Shown here piece after piece: positions 8,201 to 16,902 of a DNA stretch of 64,000 nt. Below the pieces are notes generated by a model that saw only the letters and a program-made list of their open reading frames with translations, was not told the origin of the DNA and made no database searches. Both the position numbers and the translations under genes were made by a program. Numbering within the stretch: position 1 is the stretch's first letter; each line of letters opens with the position of its first letter. The stretch lies in contig JAHCMK010000001.1 in the NCBI GenBank assembly GCA_019192445.1, positions 638,690 to 702,689 of the forward strand, read 5' to 3'. Source of the DNA: Oceanococcus sp. HetDA_MAG_MS8. Its GTDB lineage: Bacteria > Pseudomonadota > Gammaproteobacteria > Nevskiales > Oceanococcaceae.

Positions 8201-9498
8201 TGGCCTTATTCGTTTTATCTCGCAGTGCTCCCCTCGCGTTACTGCTGACTATTCTCGGCTGTGGGCTGGCCCAGGCGGCGCTGGACGTCACCGTACGTGG
8301 CGGCCGCCAAGCTCCGGTTCCGGTGGCTGTAGTTCCCTTTGCCAACAATGGGGATCTGACCGACGTCGCAAAGGTCGTCGCGCAGGACCTACAGAGCTCA
8401 GGGCTATTCTCCCCATTAGACCCGAATGACATGTTGGCGCGGCCCAGCCAGCCCAAAGATGTGAAGTTCATCAACTGGCGAACCATCAGCGCGCAGCATC
8501 TGGTCATCGGCACCTTAGAGCCTCGCGATGCTAGCTCTAGCCTGATTCGCTTTTGGTTGCTCAATGTGACTCAAGAGCGAGAGTCTCTGGCCTATACGAT
8601 CCCGGCGCGCAATAGCGACCTACGCTACGCGGCGCACCGAATTGCCGATCTGATTTACCAAGAGCTCACTGGCATCCGTGGCGTTTTCAATACGGACATC
8701 ACCTACGTAGTTGCCCGTGGGCGAGGCGACCAACGCGAGTTTCAGCTCGTCATGGCGGACGCTGACGGCGCTAACGAGCGACTGCTGACTCGCTCAGACG
8801 AGCCGCTGCTGTCTCCGACCTTTTCCAAGCAACGTGACAAGGTGGCTTATGTGGCATTTCAGCAAGGGATGCCAGGAATTTTTGTGCAAACGCTCGCGAC
8901 TGGTGCCATTACGCCGTTGCTGTCCAAGCCTGGCATCAATGGTGCTCCTGCCTTCGCTCCTGATGGGCAGCGGCTGGCGGTGACTTTGTCCTTTGAAGGC
9001 AACCCTGAAATCTACTGGGTCGATCTGCAAACACAACGGCTCACACGCTTAACCCGTAGCTCTGCCATCGACACCGAACCCGTGTGGTCGCCGGATGGGC
9101 GGAGTATTTACTTCACCTCTGACCGCGCTGGAAAAGCCCAGATCTACCGCATGGACTCTACGGGTGGCGGAGTTGAGCGGCTGACCTTCGAAGGGCTGAG
9201 CAATGCGCGGGCGGATGTGTCACCAGATGGGCGCAAATTGACTTACGTTCAGCAAACAGCCAATGGTTATCAGGTGGTCGTGCATGACCTACGGACGAAC
9301 GATACACGTTTGCTCACACCTGGCCCCTTGGATGAGAGCCCGCGCTTTGCGCCCAACGGCGACGTGATAATCTATTCAACCAAGGGTCGAGGAAATCAGG
9401 CAGAGCTCGCCACCGTCACGATTAGCTCGGGGGTCCGCCGCGAGCTGCGTCAGGCAGGCGATGTGCGCGAGCCAGCATGGTCCCCATTTACAGATTGA
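8200..9498 (+). CDS. tolB: Tol-Pal system beta-propeller protein TolB
   Basis: Periplasmic protein of 432 residues that binds Pal and TolA. A signal peptide (hydrophobic core LALLLTILGCGLAQA) is cleaved near AQA-AL. An N-terminal domain (about 25-165) precedes a six-bladed propeller with WD40-like/TolB repeats such as APAFAPDGQRLAVTLS, EPVWSPDGRSIYFTSDRAG and RADVSPDGRKLTYV. Length matches E. coli TolB (430). It lies between tolA and pal. Confidence 0.96.
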   Translation: MALFVLSRSAPLALLLTILGCGLAQAALDVTVRGGRQAPVPVAVVPFANNGDLTDVAKVVAQDLQSSGLFSPLDPNDMLARPSQPKDVKFINWRTISAQHLVIGTLEPRDASSSLIRFWLLNVTQERESLAYTIPARNSDLRYAAHRIADLIYQELTGIRGVFNTDITYVVARGRGDQREFQLVMADADGANERLLTRSDEPLLSPTFSKQRDKVAYVAFQQGMPGIFVQTLATGAITPLLSKPGINGAPAFAPDGQRLAVTLSFEGNPEIYWVDLQTQRLTRLTRSSAIDTEPVWSPDGRSIYFTSDRAGKAQIYRMDSTGGGVERLTFEGLSNARADVSPDGRKLTYVQQTANGYQVVVHDLRTNDTRLLTPGPLDESPRFAPNGDVIIYSTKGRGNQAELATVTISSGVRRELRQAGDVREPAWSPFTD

Positions 9499-9521
9499 AG
9501 AACAGCGGAGTCCGCATTCCC

Positions 9522-10073
9522 GTGAGAATTTTTTCTATTGCCATCGCTTTAAGCGGCACCGTGCTGTTAGGCGCCTGCGCCTCAACGGATGACAAGAATA
9601 GCCCTGTCTTTGATGCCCCAAGCTCCAGCGACGAGTCGGGTATTCAGGGTCGTGAGCTGCGCAATCGTCCAGACCTCAGCGCAGAACCTGCTGACCTCAG
9701 CGACTTGCGTGACGGAATAGAACCCGCGGACGCATTCGATGCACTAGCCACCGTGGTGTACTTCGAGTTCGACTCCGCCCAACTGAACCCCCAAGCTCTG
9801 CAGATCATTGAAGAGCACGCAAGACGCCTCCGTGGTCAGGCGGATGCACGCTTACGTTTAGAAGGCCACACCGACGAACGTGGCACCCGCGAATACAACA
9901 TCGCACTGGGTGAGCGGCGCGCCGAGTCCGTCCGCCGAGCTTTGCTGCTACGCGGCGCATCTCGCGCTCAAGTTTCGGTAGTGAGTTATGGCGAAGAAAG
10001 CCCAGCCGCTTACGGTAGTACTGAACAAGCTTGGGTGAAGAACCGCCGAGTAGAGTTCCGTTACCTGCGATAA
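9522..10073 (+). CDS. pal: Peptidoglycan-associated lipoprotein Pal
   Basis: Outer-membrane lipoprotein that grips peptidoglycan through its OmpA-like domain and binds TolB/TolA. With the GTG at 9522 the protein has 183 residues. The lipobox LGAC places the lipidated cysteine at position 19, a standard signal length. An ATG at 9477 overlapping tolB is possible but would give a 34-residue leader. The OmpA domain is clear: VVYFEFDSAQLN, LEGHTDERGTREYNIALGERRA and the final KNRRVEFRYLR. Confidence 0.92.
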   Translation: MRIFSIAIALSGTVLLGACASTDDKNSPVFDAPSSSDESGIQGRELRNRPDLSAEPADLSDLRDGIEPADAFDALATVVYFEFDSAQLNPQALQIIEEHARRLRGQADARLRLEGHTDERGTREYNIALGERRAESVRRALLLRGASRAQVSVVSYGEESPAAYGSTEQAWVKNRRVEFRYLR

Positions 10074-10095
10074 ACCACGCTCTGGAGTCAGAAAT

Positions 10096-10830
10096 ATGTC
10101 AAGCATGCGCTTAATTCTGGTCTGTACCAGCGCCGTGATAGCGGGCTGCGCGAGTAGCCCCCAAGTCGACCCCGTGGCGCAAACCCTGGGCAGTCATGAT
10201 CAACAACTCAGCGACCTACGCAAGGAAGTGAGTCAACTGCGAGCCTTGGTAGAGGGCATCAGTGCTGCCGGGCTCGGCACCAGTTTGGTCTCCATAGAAG
10301 AGGACATGCGCAACTTGCGCGGGCAAGTAGAAGCCTTGGAGTATGAGCTGCGCGATATGCAGCAAAGACGCCGCACTGTAATCGGTAGTGGCGAACGGCA
10401 AGTACCACCGCCACAGCCTAGCCAGGCACCGAGCGCGACAGCCACCGATCCCGACGATCAAAAAGCCTACCTGAGCGCCTTTAGCAAGCTGAAGTCGGGA
10501 AACTATGAAGCGGCCATCCAAAGTTTTGGTAGTTTCCTCCAGAACTTCCCTCAGAGCGCTTACGCACCCAATGCCCAGTACTGGATCGGCGAAGCCTACT
10601 ACGTACAGCGGAATTTTGAGTCAGCATGGGCGGCCTTCGATAAGGTGAGTCAAAATTTCCCTCAAAGTCTCAAGGCTGCAGATGCGCGCCTCAAACAGGG
10701 TCTCATTCGCGTCGACCAAGGGCGTATGGGGGAAGCCCGCAAAATTCTGCAACAGGTCGCCTCTGAGCACGCTGGCAGCTCTGCGGGACGTCTCGCCGCC
10801 GAACGCCTGCAGCGCATGGGTGGGGGCTAA
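10096..10830 (+). CDS. cpoB: Tol-Pal-associated TPR protein CpoB/YbgF
   Basis: Periplasmic coordinator of cell-wall synthesis and outer-membrane constriction, 244 residues. The leader ends in a lipobox-like VIAGC, so this copy may be a lipoprotein, unlike the soluble E. coli CpoB; that is an inference. A coiled-coil region (about 30-95) mediates trimerisation in the family. A Pro/Gln linker follows, then TPR-type repeats (YLSAFSKLKSGNYEAAIQSF, AQYWIGEAYYVQRNFESAW). It is the last gene of the tol-pal run, 22 bases after pal. Confidence 0.92.
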   Translation: MSSMRLILVCTSAVIAGCASSPQVDPVAQTLGSHDQQLSDLRKEVSQLRALVEGISAAGLGTSLVSIEEDMRNLRGQVEALEYELRDMQQRRRTVIGSGERQVPPPQPSQAPSATATDPDDQKAYLSAFSKLKSGNYEAAIQSFGSFLQNFPQSAYAPNAQYWIGEAYYVQRNFESAWAAFDKVSQNFPQSLKAADARLKQGLIRVDQGRMGEARKILQQVASEHAGSSAGRLAAERLQRMGGG

Positions 10831-10929
10831 GCTCAGCGTGTGGGGTATGCGTGTGCAGCGCCTGCAAGGCACGCGCCAATGTCCACGGTCGCGCTTTGAG
10901 GTAGGCCATCAGAATTTGCGTCTAAAGGC

Positions 10930-10957
10930 TTGACCTTTTTCAGTTTTCAGGTACTAT
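10930..10957 (+). promoter_or_regulatory. Sigma-70-type promoter of tRNA-Lys
   Basis: TTGACC at 10930-10935 and TACTAT at 10952-10957 are separated by 16 bases and end 15 bases before the mature tRNA 5' end. The spacing and match are good for a housekeeping sigma promoter. This lets the tRNA be transcribed independently of the upstream tol genes. Confidence 0.65.
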
Positions 10958-10972
10958 GCTGCGCTTCCTGGC

Positions 10973-11048
10973 GGGTCGTTAGCTCAGTTGGTAGAGCATC
11001 GGACTTTTAATCCGCTGGTCGCTGGTTCGAGCCCAGCACGACCCACCA
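10973..11048 (+). tRNA. tRNA-Lys (anticodon TTT)
   Basis: A 76-base tRNA with an encoded CCA end. The acceptor stem GGGTCGT pairs with ACGACCC. The D-arm TAGCTCAGTTGGTAGAGC, anticodon loop CTTTTAA (anticodon TTT) and T-arm GCTGGTTCGAGCCCAGC are all present. It closely resembles E. coli tRNA-Lys. Reverse-strand reading frames over it are the known spurious type. Confidence 0.97.
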
Positions 11049-11064
11049 CCAGATCAAAGAATGA

Positions 11065-11094
11065 GGCCACCTTAGCGGGTGGCCTTTTTCTTTT
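11065..11094 (+). terminator. Rho-independent terminator after tRNA-Lys
   Basis: The stem GGCCACC (11065-11071) pairs with GGTGGCC (11078-11084) around a 6-base loop, followed by TTTTTCTTTT. It sits 16 bases after the tRNA CCA end. Confidence 0.9.
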
Positions 11095-11536
11095 GGTGCA
11101 AAGAAATGTCCAACACCGCTCCTAGAGTGCGACTGCTCTAAGGAAACAAATCGCTGCATCGAAAGAATGTATCGATGGCGCAAATCCCCGGCTAGTTGAT
11201 CCCGTCTGCCTGCGCCTGAAGCCCGAGACAAGGGTTAGGGCTGGCCGATACCCCGACAACAACACAGCTTCCTTTGCCACGGGATTAGGTGGCAGCCACG
11301 AGTCCCGGCCTGAGGGTCACCAAAATTCTGTTGCCTCAAGCCGGTCTGCAAAGCGCGCGTGGTAGAGGTTCCGTCCCGCTACGCTAGTGCCCGGATCAGG
11401 CTTGGCCGCATAAACCATCGGCGGCTTTTGGCTCGGTCTCAAGCTCCAGCTACGCCTCAAGCCATGAGGTAATAAGCCTTAGCAGCTCTCAGAACATAGG
11501 TATGTGTACGGATAGGCCTGCCATGATCGCTGACGT
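11095..11536. other. Intergenic region without a recognisable gene
   Basis: About 440 bases between the tRNA-Lys terminator and a lipoprotein gene. Reading frames here are short and lack ribosome-binding sites. No tRNA 3' end duplication, integrase fragment or insertion-sequence end was seen, so there is no direct sign of an island attached to the tRNA. Confidence 0.6.
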
Positions 11537-13135
11537 ATGTTGACCGTCTGCACAATGCGGAGTCTGGTCGTGGCATTGAAGAGTGAAACACATATCTGGG
11601 TGGGGTGTCTGCTAAGTATGGCGCTGGCACTGGCGGCCTGCGGCGGTGGGGGAGGGGACGGGAATAACGAGAGAGTTCCACGCAATACTGCTGAAGCGGT
11701 GCGCAAACAGCAGCAAGCGGCTGCGGATATACAAGGTCTGGTAGAGGAGCTAATTAGCGAAGAGAGCGCGGCCAGCCAGGCACTCGATGAGGAACGCTAT
11801 GCCGACTTCGATGCCTACTGGTTGGAGCGCTATCCGGGGTGGGTGGATCGTTTGGATGCCGCCGCTGAGGAATTTGCCACAAGTGAAGAGTTTGTACGCG
11901 ATCTGGCCCTGGACCAGCAAAGCAGTACCAAGGCCGTACCGGTACCCATTGTGCTGCTCGCCGCCGCGACCATCACCACCATTGCTGCGGCCGAAAAAGA
12001 ACGTTTGGCCAGAATCAATGATGGCGTTGAAGGTAATGAACGCGAAGCTTTAATTGAGGCGCGCACCAGGGCTCTGCAACAACAGGGCCTGAATGAAACT
12101 CAGGCTCGCACCCGTGCCATCGCCGATGTCACCCAGGTTCTGGTGCTACAAGGCCTAAAGAATGGTATCGAGCACGCACGCCAGTTTGTGGTGGAACAGG
12201 TCCCCAACTTTTTTAGCGGCTACCTGCCCGAGCCCGTGTCAGGTGCATTGGATCTGGCTGAGACCTCTGGGCGCCTGGAGCAAATTCGGGACGGCGCTAC
12301 AGTGCTCTTGAGCGATACAGACTGCGCAACCGACTCCCAACGCAAGCTTGAGCAGTTTCCGGTCTGCCGCTTGGTGATCTGCGATCCTGCCGATTTGAAG
12401 TGCAGTGGTGTGCCCCCTGGCGACTGGGCGGTTGGGGTGTTTGATAGCGAATTTGTGCGCGACGAAGTAGCGACCCCGGTTAGCTCGGGTGGTACCAGCA
12501 CAGCGGATCTGTCCTTGTTTACTCCAACCGAGGCCGATGCCGCCAACCAGCCAGACAATGACAATGGCGGCGGCAGCTTTAATCCCATTGTCGAAGTGGA
12601 TTTCTCGCTGAGCGTAACCGCCCAGGGCACCCGCTTTGGCGAACAGGACCCGCCTGGCGGTGTCACCCAAGCGAGGCTGGTGTCGGTCAACGTGACCATG
12701 CTGCAGCCCGAGGGTCCCTTTAGCTGCTTCTTTTTTGAGGGTACGCCCGAGCAAACTGGTTTCGCCTTCACACTCCAGCAGACTGGAAGCTCCGGAGGTA
12801 CGGCTACCAATGTTCAAAGCCTCGCCGGGGGACTTATGCGGACCAGCGATTGCGCGCTGATGCCACAGTTCAGCCTGGTGCGCGAGGAAACCCTGCAATC
12901 GGACGCCAGCGTGGACATCTCAGACTTGGACGCCCTGTTCAACAACGTGCCCAGAGAGAGTATTAGCGGTGGCAGCAGCTTTAACGATGCCAGCCGCATT
13001 ACTTTTGGCTTGAGCGGCAGTGCAGTCTGTGACGCCATCGGTGATTTTGATCTGCGGGAAGATGATGGCGAGTACATCGCTGAGTCGGCAACTTGCGATG
13101 GCAGCAGTCGCTTGGAGGTGATCTTCCGTCGCTGA
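11537..13135 (+). CDS. Uncharacterised lipoprotein
   Basis: Predicted outer-membrane or periplasmic lipoprotein of 532 residues. The leader ends ALAAC followed by a glycine run, so Cys35 would be lipidated; the ATG at 11555 would give a shorter, more usual leader of the same cysteine. Residues about 55-130 are helical and charged, and 138-160 are hydrophobic (PIVLLAAATITTIAAA). The C-terminal half is strand-rich with several cysteines (CATDS, CRLVICDPADLKC, SCFFFEG) that may form disulfides. I do not recognise a family. It is transcribed alone, convergent with dinB. Confidence 0.75.
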   Translation: MLTVCTMRSLVVALKSETHIWVGCLLSMALALAACGGGGGDGNNERVPRNTAEAVRKQQQAAADIQGLVEELISEESAASQALDEERYADFDAYWLERYPGWVDRLDAAAEEFATSEEFVRDLALDQQSSTKAVPVPIVLLAAATITTIAAAEKERLARINDGVEGNEREALIEARTRALQQQGLNETQARTRAIADVTQVLVLQGLKNGIEHARQFVVEQVPNFFSGYLPEPVSGALDLAETSGRLEQIRDGATVLLSDTDCATDSQRKLEQFPVCRLVICDPADLKCSGVPPGDWAVGVFDSEFVRDEVATPVSSGGTSTADLSLFTPTEADAANQPDNDNGGGSFNPIVEVDFSLSVTAQGTRFGEQDPPGGVTQARLVSVNVTMLQPEGPFSCFFFEGTPEQTGFAFTLQQTGSSGGTATNVQSLAGGLMRTSDCALMPQFSLVREETLQSDASVDISDLDALFNNVPRESISGGSSFNDASRITFGLSGSAVCDAIGDFDLREDDGEYIAESATCDGSSRLEVIFRR

Positions 13136-13136
13136 C

Positions 13137-13162
13137 GGGGCTAAGAGCCTGGCTTAAGCCCC
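13137..13162. terminator. Hairpin between convergent lipoprotein and dinB genes
   Basis: GGGGCTAAG at 13137-13145 pairs with CTTAAGCCCC at 13153-13162 with one bulged A. It begins two bases after the end of the plus-strand lipoprotein gene. No T-tract follows on either strand, so termination is only a plausible role. Confidence 0.35.
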
Positions 13163-13215
13163 GCAGGCGCAGTGATTAAGCGCTGAAACCGTTGCTTCAG
13201 CGGTAGACGCCGCGT

Positions 13216-14283
13216 TCACAGCATGGGCAATTGCGTTTGCAGGGGCGCGGATTGGTCCCGAGCAAAGGTTTGTAAGCCGAGCCCCAATAGGCGCGCCGGT
13301 TTTTGCCCCCGTTGCCAGGCCTTTGTCAAAAGCTCTTGAAAGTCTTTGTGCAAGGCCTCGCGATCCCATTCGTAGGCTGCCGTACAACTGGCTGTGGTGA
13401 GCTGAAAATCATGGAATTTGAGCTTGAGCACCAGCCCCTTAAACTGATACTGCGCCGCCGCCTTAGACCACCGCCGTTCCAACTCCAGGAGTAACTCTGG
13501 CAGGCGCTGACTCAGGCTCTGTAGATCTGCGAGGTCTCCAGAGAAAGTGCGTTCCACACTCAAGCTTTTGCGCTGGCGGTTCACCCGTACAGGCCGATCA
13601 TCGATACCGCGGCATAACTCATACAAGCGCCGACCAAACTTCCCGAAGTGTTGGGTGAGGGTATGCTCTGGAAGGGCGCGCAAGTCCTGGCAAGTTTTGA
13701 GACCCATCTGATGAAGCTTGTCTTCGGTCACCTTACCGACGCCGAAAATCTTTCCCACTGGAAGATTGGCCACAAAGGCATCAACTTGGTGCGGTTTCAC
13801 CACGTATTGCCCGTTGGGTTTGCGCCAATCACTAGCAACCTTTGCAACGAATTTATTCACCGAGATACCTGCAGAGGCCGTGAGCTCGCGTTCTCGCCAT
13901 ATGGTTTGGCGAATATCCGTAGCAATGCGCGTCGCTAATTGGCTAGCCGCCGTCACATCCAAAAAGGCTTCATCCAAGGACAGCGGCTCTATAAGGTCGG
14001 TATACCGCGCAAAGATCGCCTGAATATACTGTGACTCTTGTTTGTATTTGGCCATATCCACCGGCACCAGCCTAAGCTGTGGACAATGCCGTAGGGCAAT
14101 GGCCGTAGGCATAGCCGAGCGACAGCCATACGCCCGCGCTTCATAGTTCGCTGTAGTGAGCACGCCCCGGCCACTCCTTGAGCCGCCTACCGCCAAGGGC
14201 TTACCGGCCAGCTCGGGCCGATCGCGCATCTCTACGGCCGCGTAGAAGCAGTCCATATCAATGTGAATGATTTTCCGTGACAC
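13216..14283 (-). CDS. dinB: DNA polymerase IV (Y-family)
   Basis: Error-prone translesion polymerase of 355 residues. The N-terminus RKIIHIDMDCFYAAVEMRD carries the first catalytic aspartate (IDMD), and SLDEAFLD the second acidic pair. Further palm/finger motifs are YEARAYGCRSAMP and AGISVNKFVAKVASDWRKPNG. The thumb holds helix-hairpin-helix motifs (KIFGVGKVTEDKLHQMG) and a little-finger domain closes the protein. Length equals E. coli DinB (about 351). It stands alone between two lipoprotein genes. No LexA operator was identified upstream by eye. Confidence 0.95.
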   Translation of the reverse strand: MSRKIIHIDMDCFYAAVEMRDRPELAGKPLAVGGSRSGRGVLTTANYEARAYGCRSAMPTAIALRHCPQLRLVPVDMAKYKQESQYIQAIFARYTDLIEPLSLDEAFLDVTAASQLATRIATDIRQTIWRERELTASAGISVNKFVAKVASDWRKPNGQYVVKPHQVDAFVANLPVGKIFGVGKVTEDKLHQMGLKTCQDLRALPEHTLTQHFGKFGRRLYELCRGIDDRPVRVNRQRKSLSVERTFSGDLADLQSLSQRLPELLLELERRWSKAAAQYQFKGLVLKLKFHDFQLTTASCTAAYEWDREALHKDFQELLTKAWQRGQKPARLLGLGLQTFARDQSAPLQTQLPML

Positions 14284-14360
14284 GCTCGGCTAGACGGAGA
14301 CAAGTCGCCAAGTGAGGAGTCTAGTCAGTAGTGGAGTAGAGTGCATGAGCACTCAAAGGC

Positions 14361-16112
14361 CTATTCCACGAGTGGAATCACGCCGCCTGGTATATCCATC
14401 TCTGTGGACTTGCTTTGCAGGCGAGGATCGTAGGCGAACTCCACACTCAGGAAGGGCTGCAAGGGATCCGTAGTGTCCCATTGGTAGGCGGCATAGTCAT
14501 GCCGTGTCTCCAAAAGACGCCGGTCAAAGCTCGCCACAATTTCACACTGCTCACCGGGCTCAAGATGACCCAAGCAACCGTCACTGAGGGTGATGGAATC
14601 TCTAGCCTGCAAGCTACGCCGGTTACTCAGCCGAATGCTCTGGCTGCCAGTATTGAGAACCGGTACAACCAGCGCGCCACCCGATGCCGGAAAACGATAA
14701 AAGTAGCCTTGTGGCAGCGTGAGACTAGAGCCGCGAATACGCACGCGTGCGACACCGTTGGTCTGCCGGTCTACGTAGTCGATACGCAGACCACGGTGTT
14801 GGTCGACGTAGCTCTGCCCAACTTCCAGCTCGCCACTGAATAAGCTCCCGCGCGTGGGTGTGCTGCTGTGACGAATGCCAAAGATATCTCCATCGGCATC
14901 GAAGGACTCTCCCTTTGCGATGTAGAGCTGAAGCTTGCCAGAGCTGGAGATGTGTTCGGTAGAACTTTGCCCGATGAGGTAGCCAAAATCGCTGGGGTTA
15001 CGAAGGTAGTAAGCCAGTGACTGGCCGTTCAAGCTATTGCCTAATTTAATCTGCAAGCTTTCGCTGCCAAATCGCTGCCGATCGGGGTTCAGTAAGAACT
15101 CCTGCGTAGCACCCGCTTGAGGGATGTTGATGCGCGTGATGTCACGCTCTGCCACCCAGCCCAAAGCATCGCGCTGGTGGACTGCCACGTCGCCATAGTT
15201 TGTCCCCATGATGGTGTTCACCGTGTATTCGTCATAAGGACGGCCGCTAAGGTTGCACTGCTCATAGAGCCCGCGGTTTTGACTCAATGTGGCCGATGCA
15301 ATGCCATCTGGCGCATCCACACAATCATCCGTACCTACATGCCCCAAGCCCAGGTTATGGCCCAACTCATGGGCGATGACTCCGCCGCTATCGCAACGTG
15401 AGGTGACCAAGGCAATGGGTATGGATCGCTGGCCGGCGCTATCTCTCACCACAATACCCTTGCCAATACTCGCCATACACGGGATGCGCGGGGCTTGGTT
15501 ACTGTAATCCAGAGCAATCATCAATCCATCTACACCGTCGAAGGATGCGGAACCGGCGATAGCCTGCATGGTAAGTGTTACCACCTCGGTCCAGAGGGGA
15601 TCTGAGAACTGTCCGAACTCTTGATTACTCGCTCCCAAGATGTTCGCCAGCGCGACTGGCAAGGTCACTTTATTCGCCACCTCAAAACGGTAATCCAACC
15701 GGCCTCTTGAGGCCTCCTGAAAGAAGCTACGGACTGACTTAGGCCGGTCCACACTGCCATTGAGAATGCTGTTCCAATCCGCCGCAGAGGTGCCGCGGAC
15801 TAGGCTGGACAAAAAGCGTACCGGCACCACCATGTAGTTCATCTGCTGCTGCAGCGGATATTCCGGCTGATAGTTCACATCCTCGGCATCCTTGATGCCA
15901 TCTCCATCAACATCGGAGGCTTTGGCGACCTGCCCGACGGGCAAAGACGGACGTTGGGCGTTAGGCGCCGGGTCTGGAGTCGGGTCAGGACCAAGCAGCG
16001 CTTGTGGGTTTCCTGCCGCTGGGTCGCTAGCAGCCGTGGGCGCATCATCGCCACCCTGGCACGCTACTAAACAACAACTCATAGTCAACATGCACAGCGG
16101 TATGAGCCGCAT
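14361..16112 (-). CDS. Secreted M11/M6-like zinc metalloprotease lipoprotein
   Basis: Lipoprotein of 583 residues, lipobox LVAC with Cys18. A low-complexity Pro/Asp linker (25-60) is followed by one calcium-binding thrombospondin-3-like motif (DVDGDGIKDAEDVN, 67-80). The catalytic domain has the metzincin motif HELGHNLGLGH at 248-258 and a Met-turn candidate NTIMG at about 299-303, arranged as in gametolysin-type (M11) peptidases. The C-terminal ~200 residues are strand-rich and may bind substrate. The catalytic residues look intact, so activity is plausible. The substrate is unknown. M6 family assignment is an alternative. Confidence 0.8.
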   Translation of the reverse strand: MRLIPLCMLTMSCCLVACQGGDDAPTAASDPAAGNPQALLGPDPTPDPAPNAQRPSLPVGQVAKASDVDGDGIKDAEDVNYQPEYPLQQQMNYMVVPVRFLSSLVRGTSAADWNSILNGSVDRPKSVRSFFQEASRGRLDYRFEVANKVTLPVALANILGASNQEFGQFSDPLWTEVVTLTMQAIAGSASFDGVDGLMIALDYSNQAPRIPCMASIGKGIVVRDSAGQRSIPIALVTSRCDSGGVIAHELGHNLGLGHVGTDDCVDAPDGIASATLSQNRGLYEQCNLSGRPYDEYTVNTIMGTNYGDVAVHQRDALGWVAERDITRINIPQAGATQEFLLNPDRQRFGSESLQIKLGNSLNGQSLAYYLRNPSDFGYLIGQSSTEHISSSGKLQLYIAKGESFDADGDIFGIRHSSTPTRGSLFSGELEVGQSYVDQHRGLRIDYVDRQTNGVARVRIRGSSLTLPQGYFYRFPASGGALVVPVLNTGSQSIRLSNRRSLQARDSITLSDGCLGHLEPGEQCEIVASFDRRLLETRHDYAAYQWDTTDPLQPFLSVEFAYDPRLQSKSTEMDIPGGVIPLVE

Positions 16113-16343
16113 GCCTTTACTCCTCGCCTCCCTGACGGAGGCCTCATTCTTGATGGGCCGGCCATTTGCAGCGCATCGACGAGTAGCTGGCGGCCGGATT
16201 CATCGAGTAGGGGCAAGGCCAATGCCACGCCGACTTGACCGCCGCAAGCTGGATGGCGGATCCACGTAGGTGGCGCTTTGAAGGGGCCTGGCGGTGCTAC
16301 GCCATCTAGCCTTGGATGGATATGCCCGAAAGGGTTCGCCGAC
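16113..16343. other. Upstream region of the metalloprotease gene
   Basis: Roughly 230 bases that hold the 5' region of the minus-strand metalloprotease gene; ACTCCTCGCCTCC at 16119-16131 is its purine-rich leader on the minus strand. Reading frames on both strands are short, overlap the protease start or lack a ribosome-binding site. No gene is called. Confidence 0.5.
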
Positions 16344-16367
16344 AAAAAACCGACGCAGGCGTCGGTT
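16344..16367 (-). terminator. Rho-independent terminator of the Cys-rich small membrane gene
   Basis: The perfect 9-bp stem AACCGACGC / GCGTCGGTT with a 2-base centre (16348-16367) is followed on the minus strand by T6. It lies about 45 bases past the stop of the minus-strand gene at 16411. Confidence 0.85.
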
Positions 16368-16410
16368 CTAAGGAGTCAGTGGGTGCTGGGAAGTCGCGCT
16401 GATTACCGCA

Positions 16411-16803
16411 CTAATCTGTGGCTCGGCGACCTCGACCCTGTCGGGGGACCAAAGCTTCCGCCCCAAAGAAGTCACCCTGAGCCAGAAGAATAGGGCTGCG
16501 CCTTTCGCCTTCTCGGCGGTCTGGGAGATGCTTGTAACGACAATGGCACTCGGCCTGATCACAACTCGGCAAAGGCAACACCGGCGCTTCGCGAGCTAAG
16601 TAATTGTGACCACAAATGTCTTTGGCATCGGCGCAGCAGGTACTACCGCTGATGATTTTTACGCCAGCATAAGGGTTACTTTTGCGGCGGGTCGCCTGCG
16701 CTCTTTGCGAGCGTTGTGACTGAGCCTTTGGCGACAACACCCACACCTTCAAGAGTACCCAGATGACGGTGGCGCCAAGCAAACTGAGTAAGTACATATC
16801 CAT
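16411..16803 (-). CDS. Small membrane-anchored protein with a Cys/His-rich C-terminal motif
   Basis: About 130 residues with one N-terminal membrane helix (MDMYLLSLLGATVIWVLLKV), a basic linker and a C-terminal part with many cysteines and histidines. The cysteines run CC, a second CG, then C-x4-EC-x-C-x-Y-x2-H-x-DRR. This ending recurs in small uncharacterised gammaproteobacterial proteins by my recollection and suggests metal binding. The start at 16803 is chosen because the membrane helix begins there; a start at 16863 adds 20 polar residues without a ribosome-binding site. It is monocistronic, with its own terminator. Confidence 0.65.
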   Translation of the reverse strand: MDMYLLSLLGATVIWVLLKVWVLSPKAQSQRSQRAQATRRKSNPYAGVKIISGSTCCADAKDICGHNYLAREAPVLPLPSCDQAECHCRYKHLPDRREGERRSPILLAQGDFFGAEALVPRQGRGRRATD

Positions 16804-16902
16804 GGGGTCGTCTACCAAGATTCCTGTTCGCTCAGAGTTCAGCACCGATTGCGTCAAGAGCATGTCAACCCGGCTGGCCGCTTCGCACAGACCCTAATCC
16901 AA

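Noticed and set aside
11007..11231. Reverse-strand frame over tRNA-Lys ending in GSNQRPAD
   Set aside because: This is a well-known artefact of translating tRNA genes and has no ribosome-binding site.
10973..11536. Genomic island inserted at tRNA-Lys
   Set aside because: No duplicated tRNA 3' end, integrase or insertion-sequence end was found next to the tRNA.
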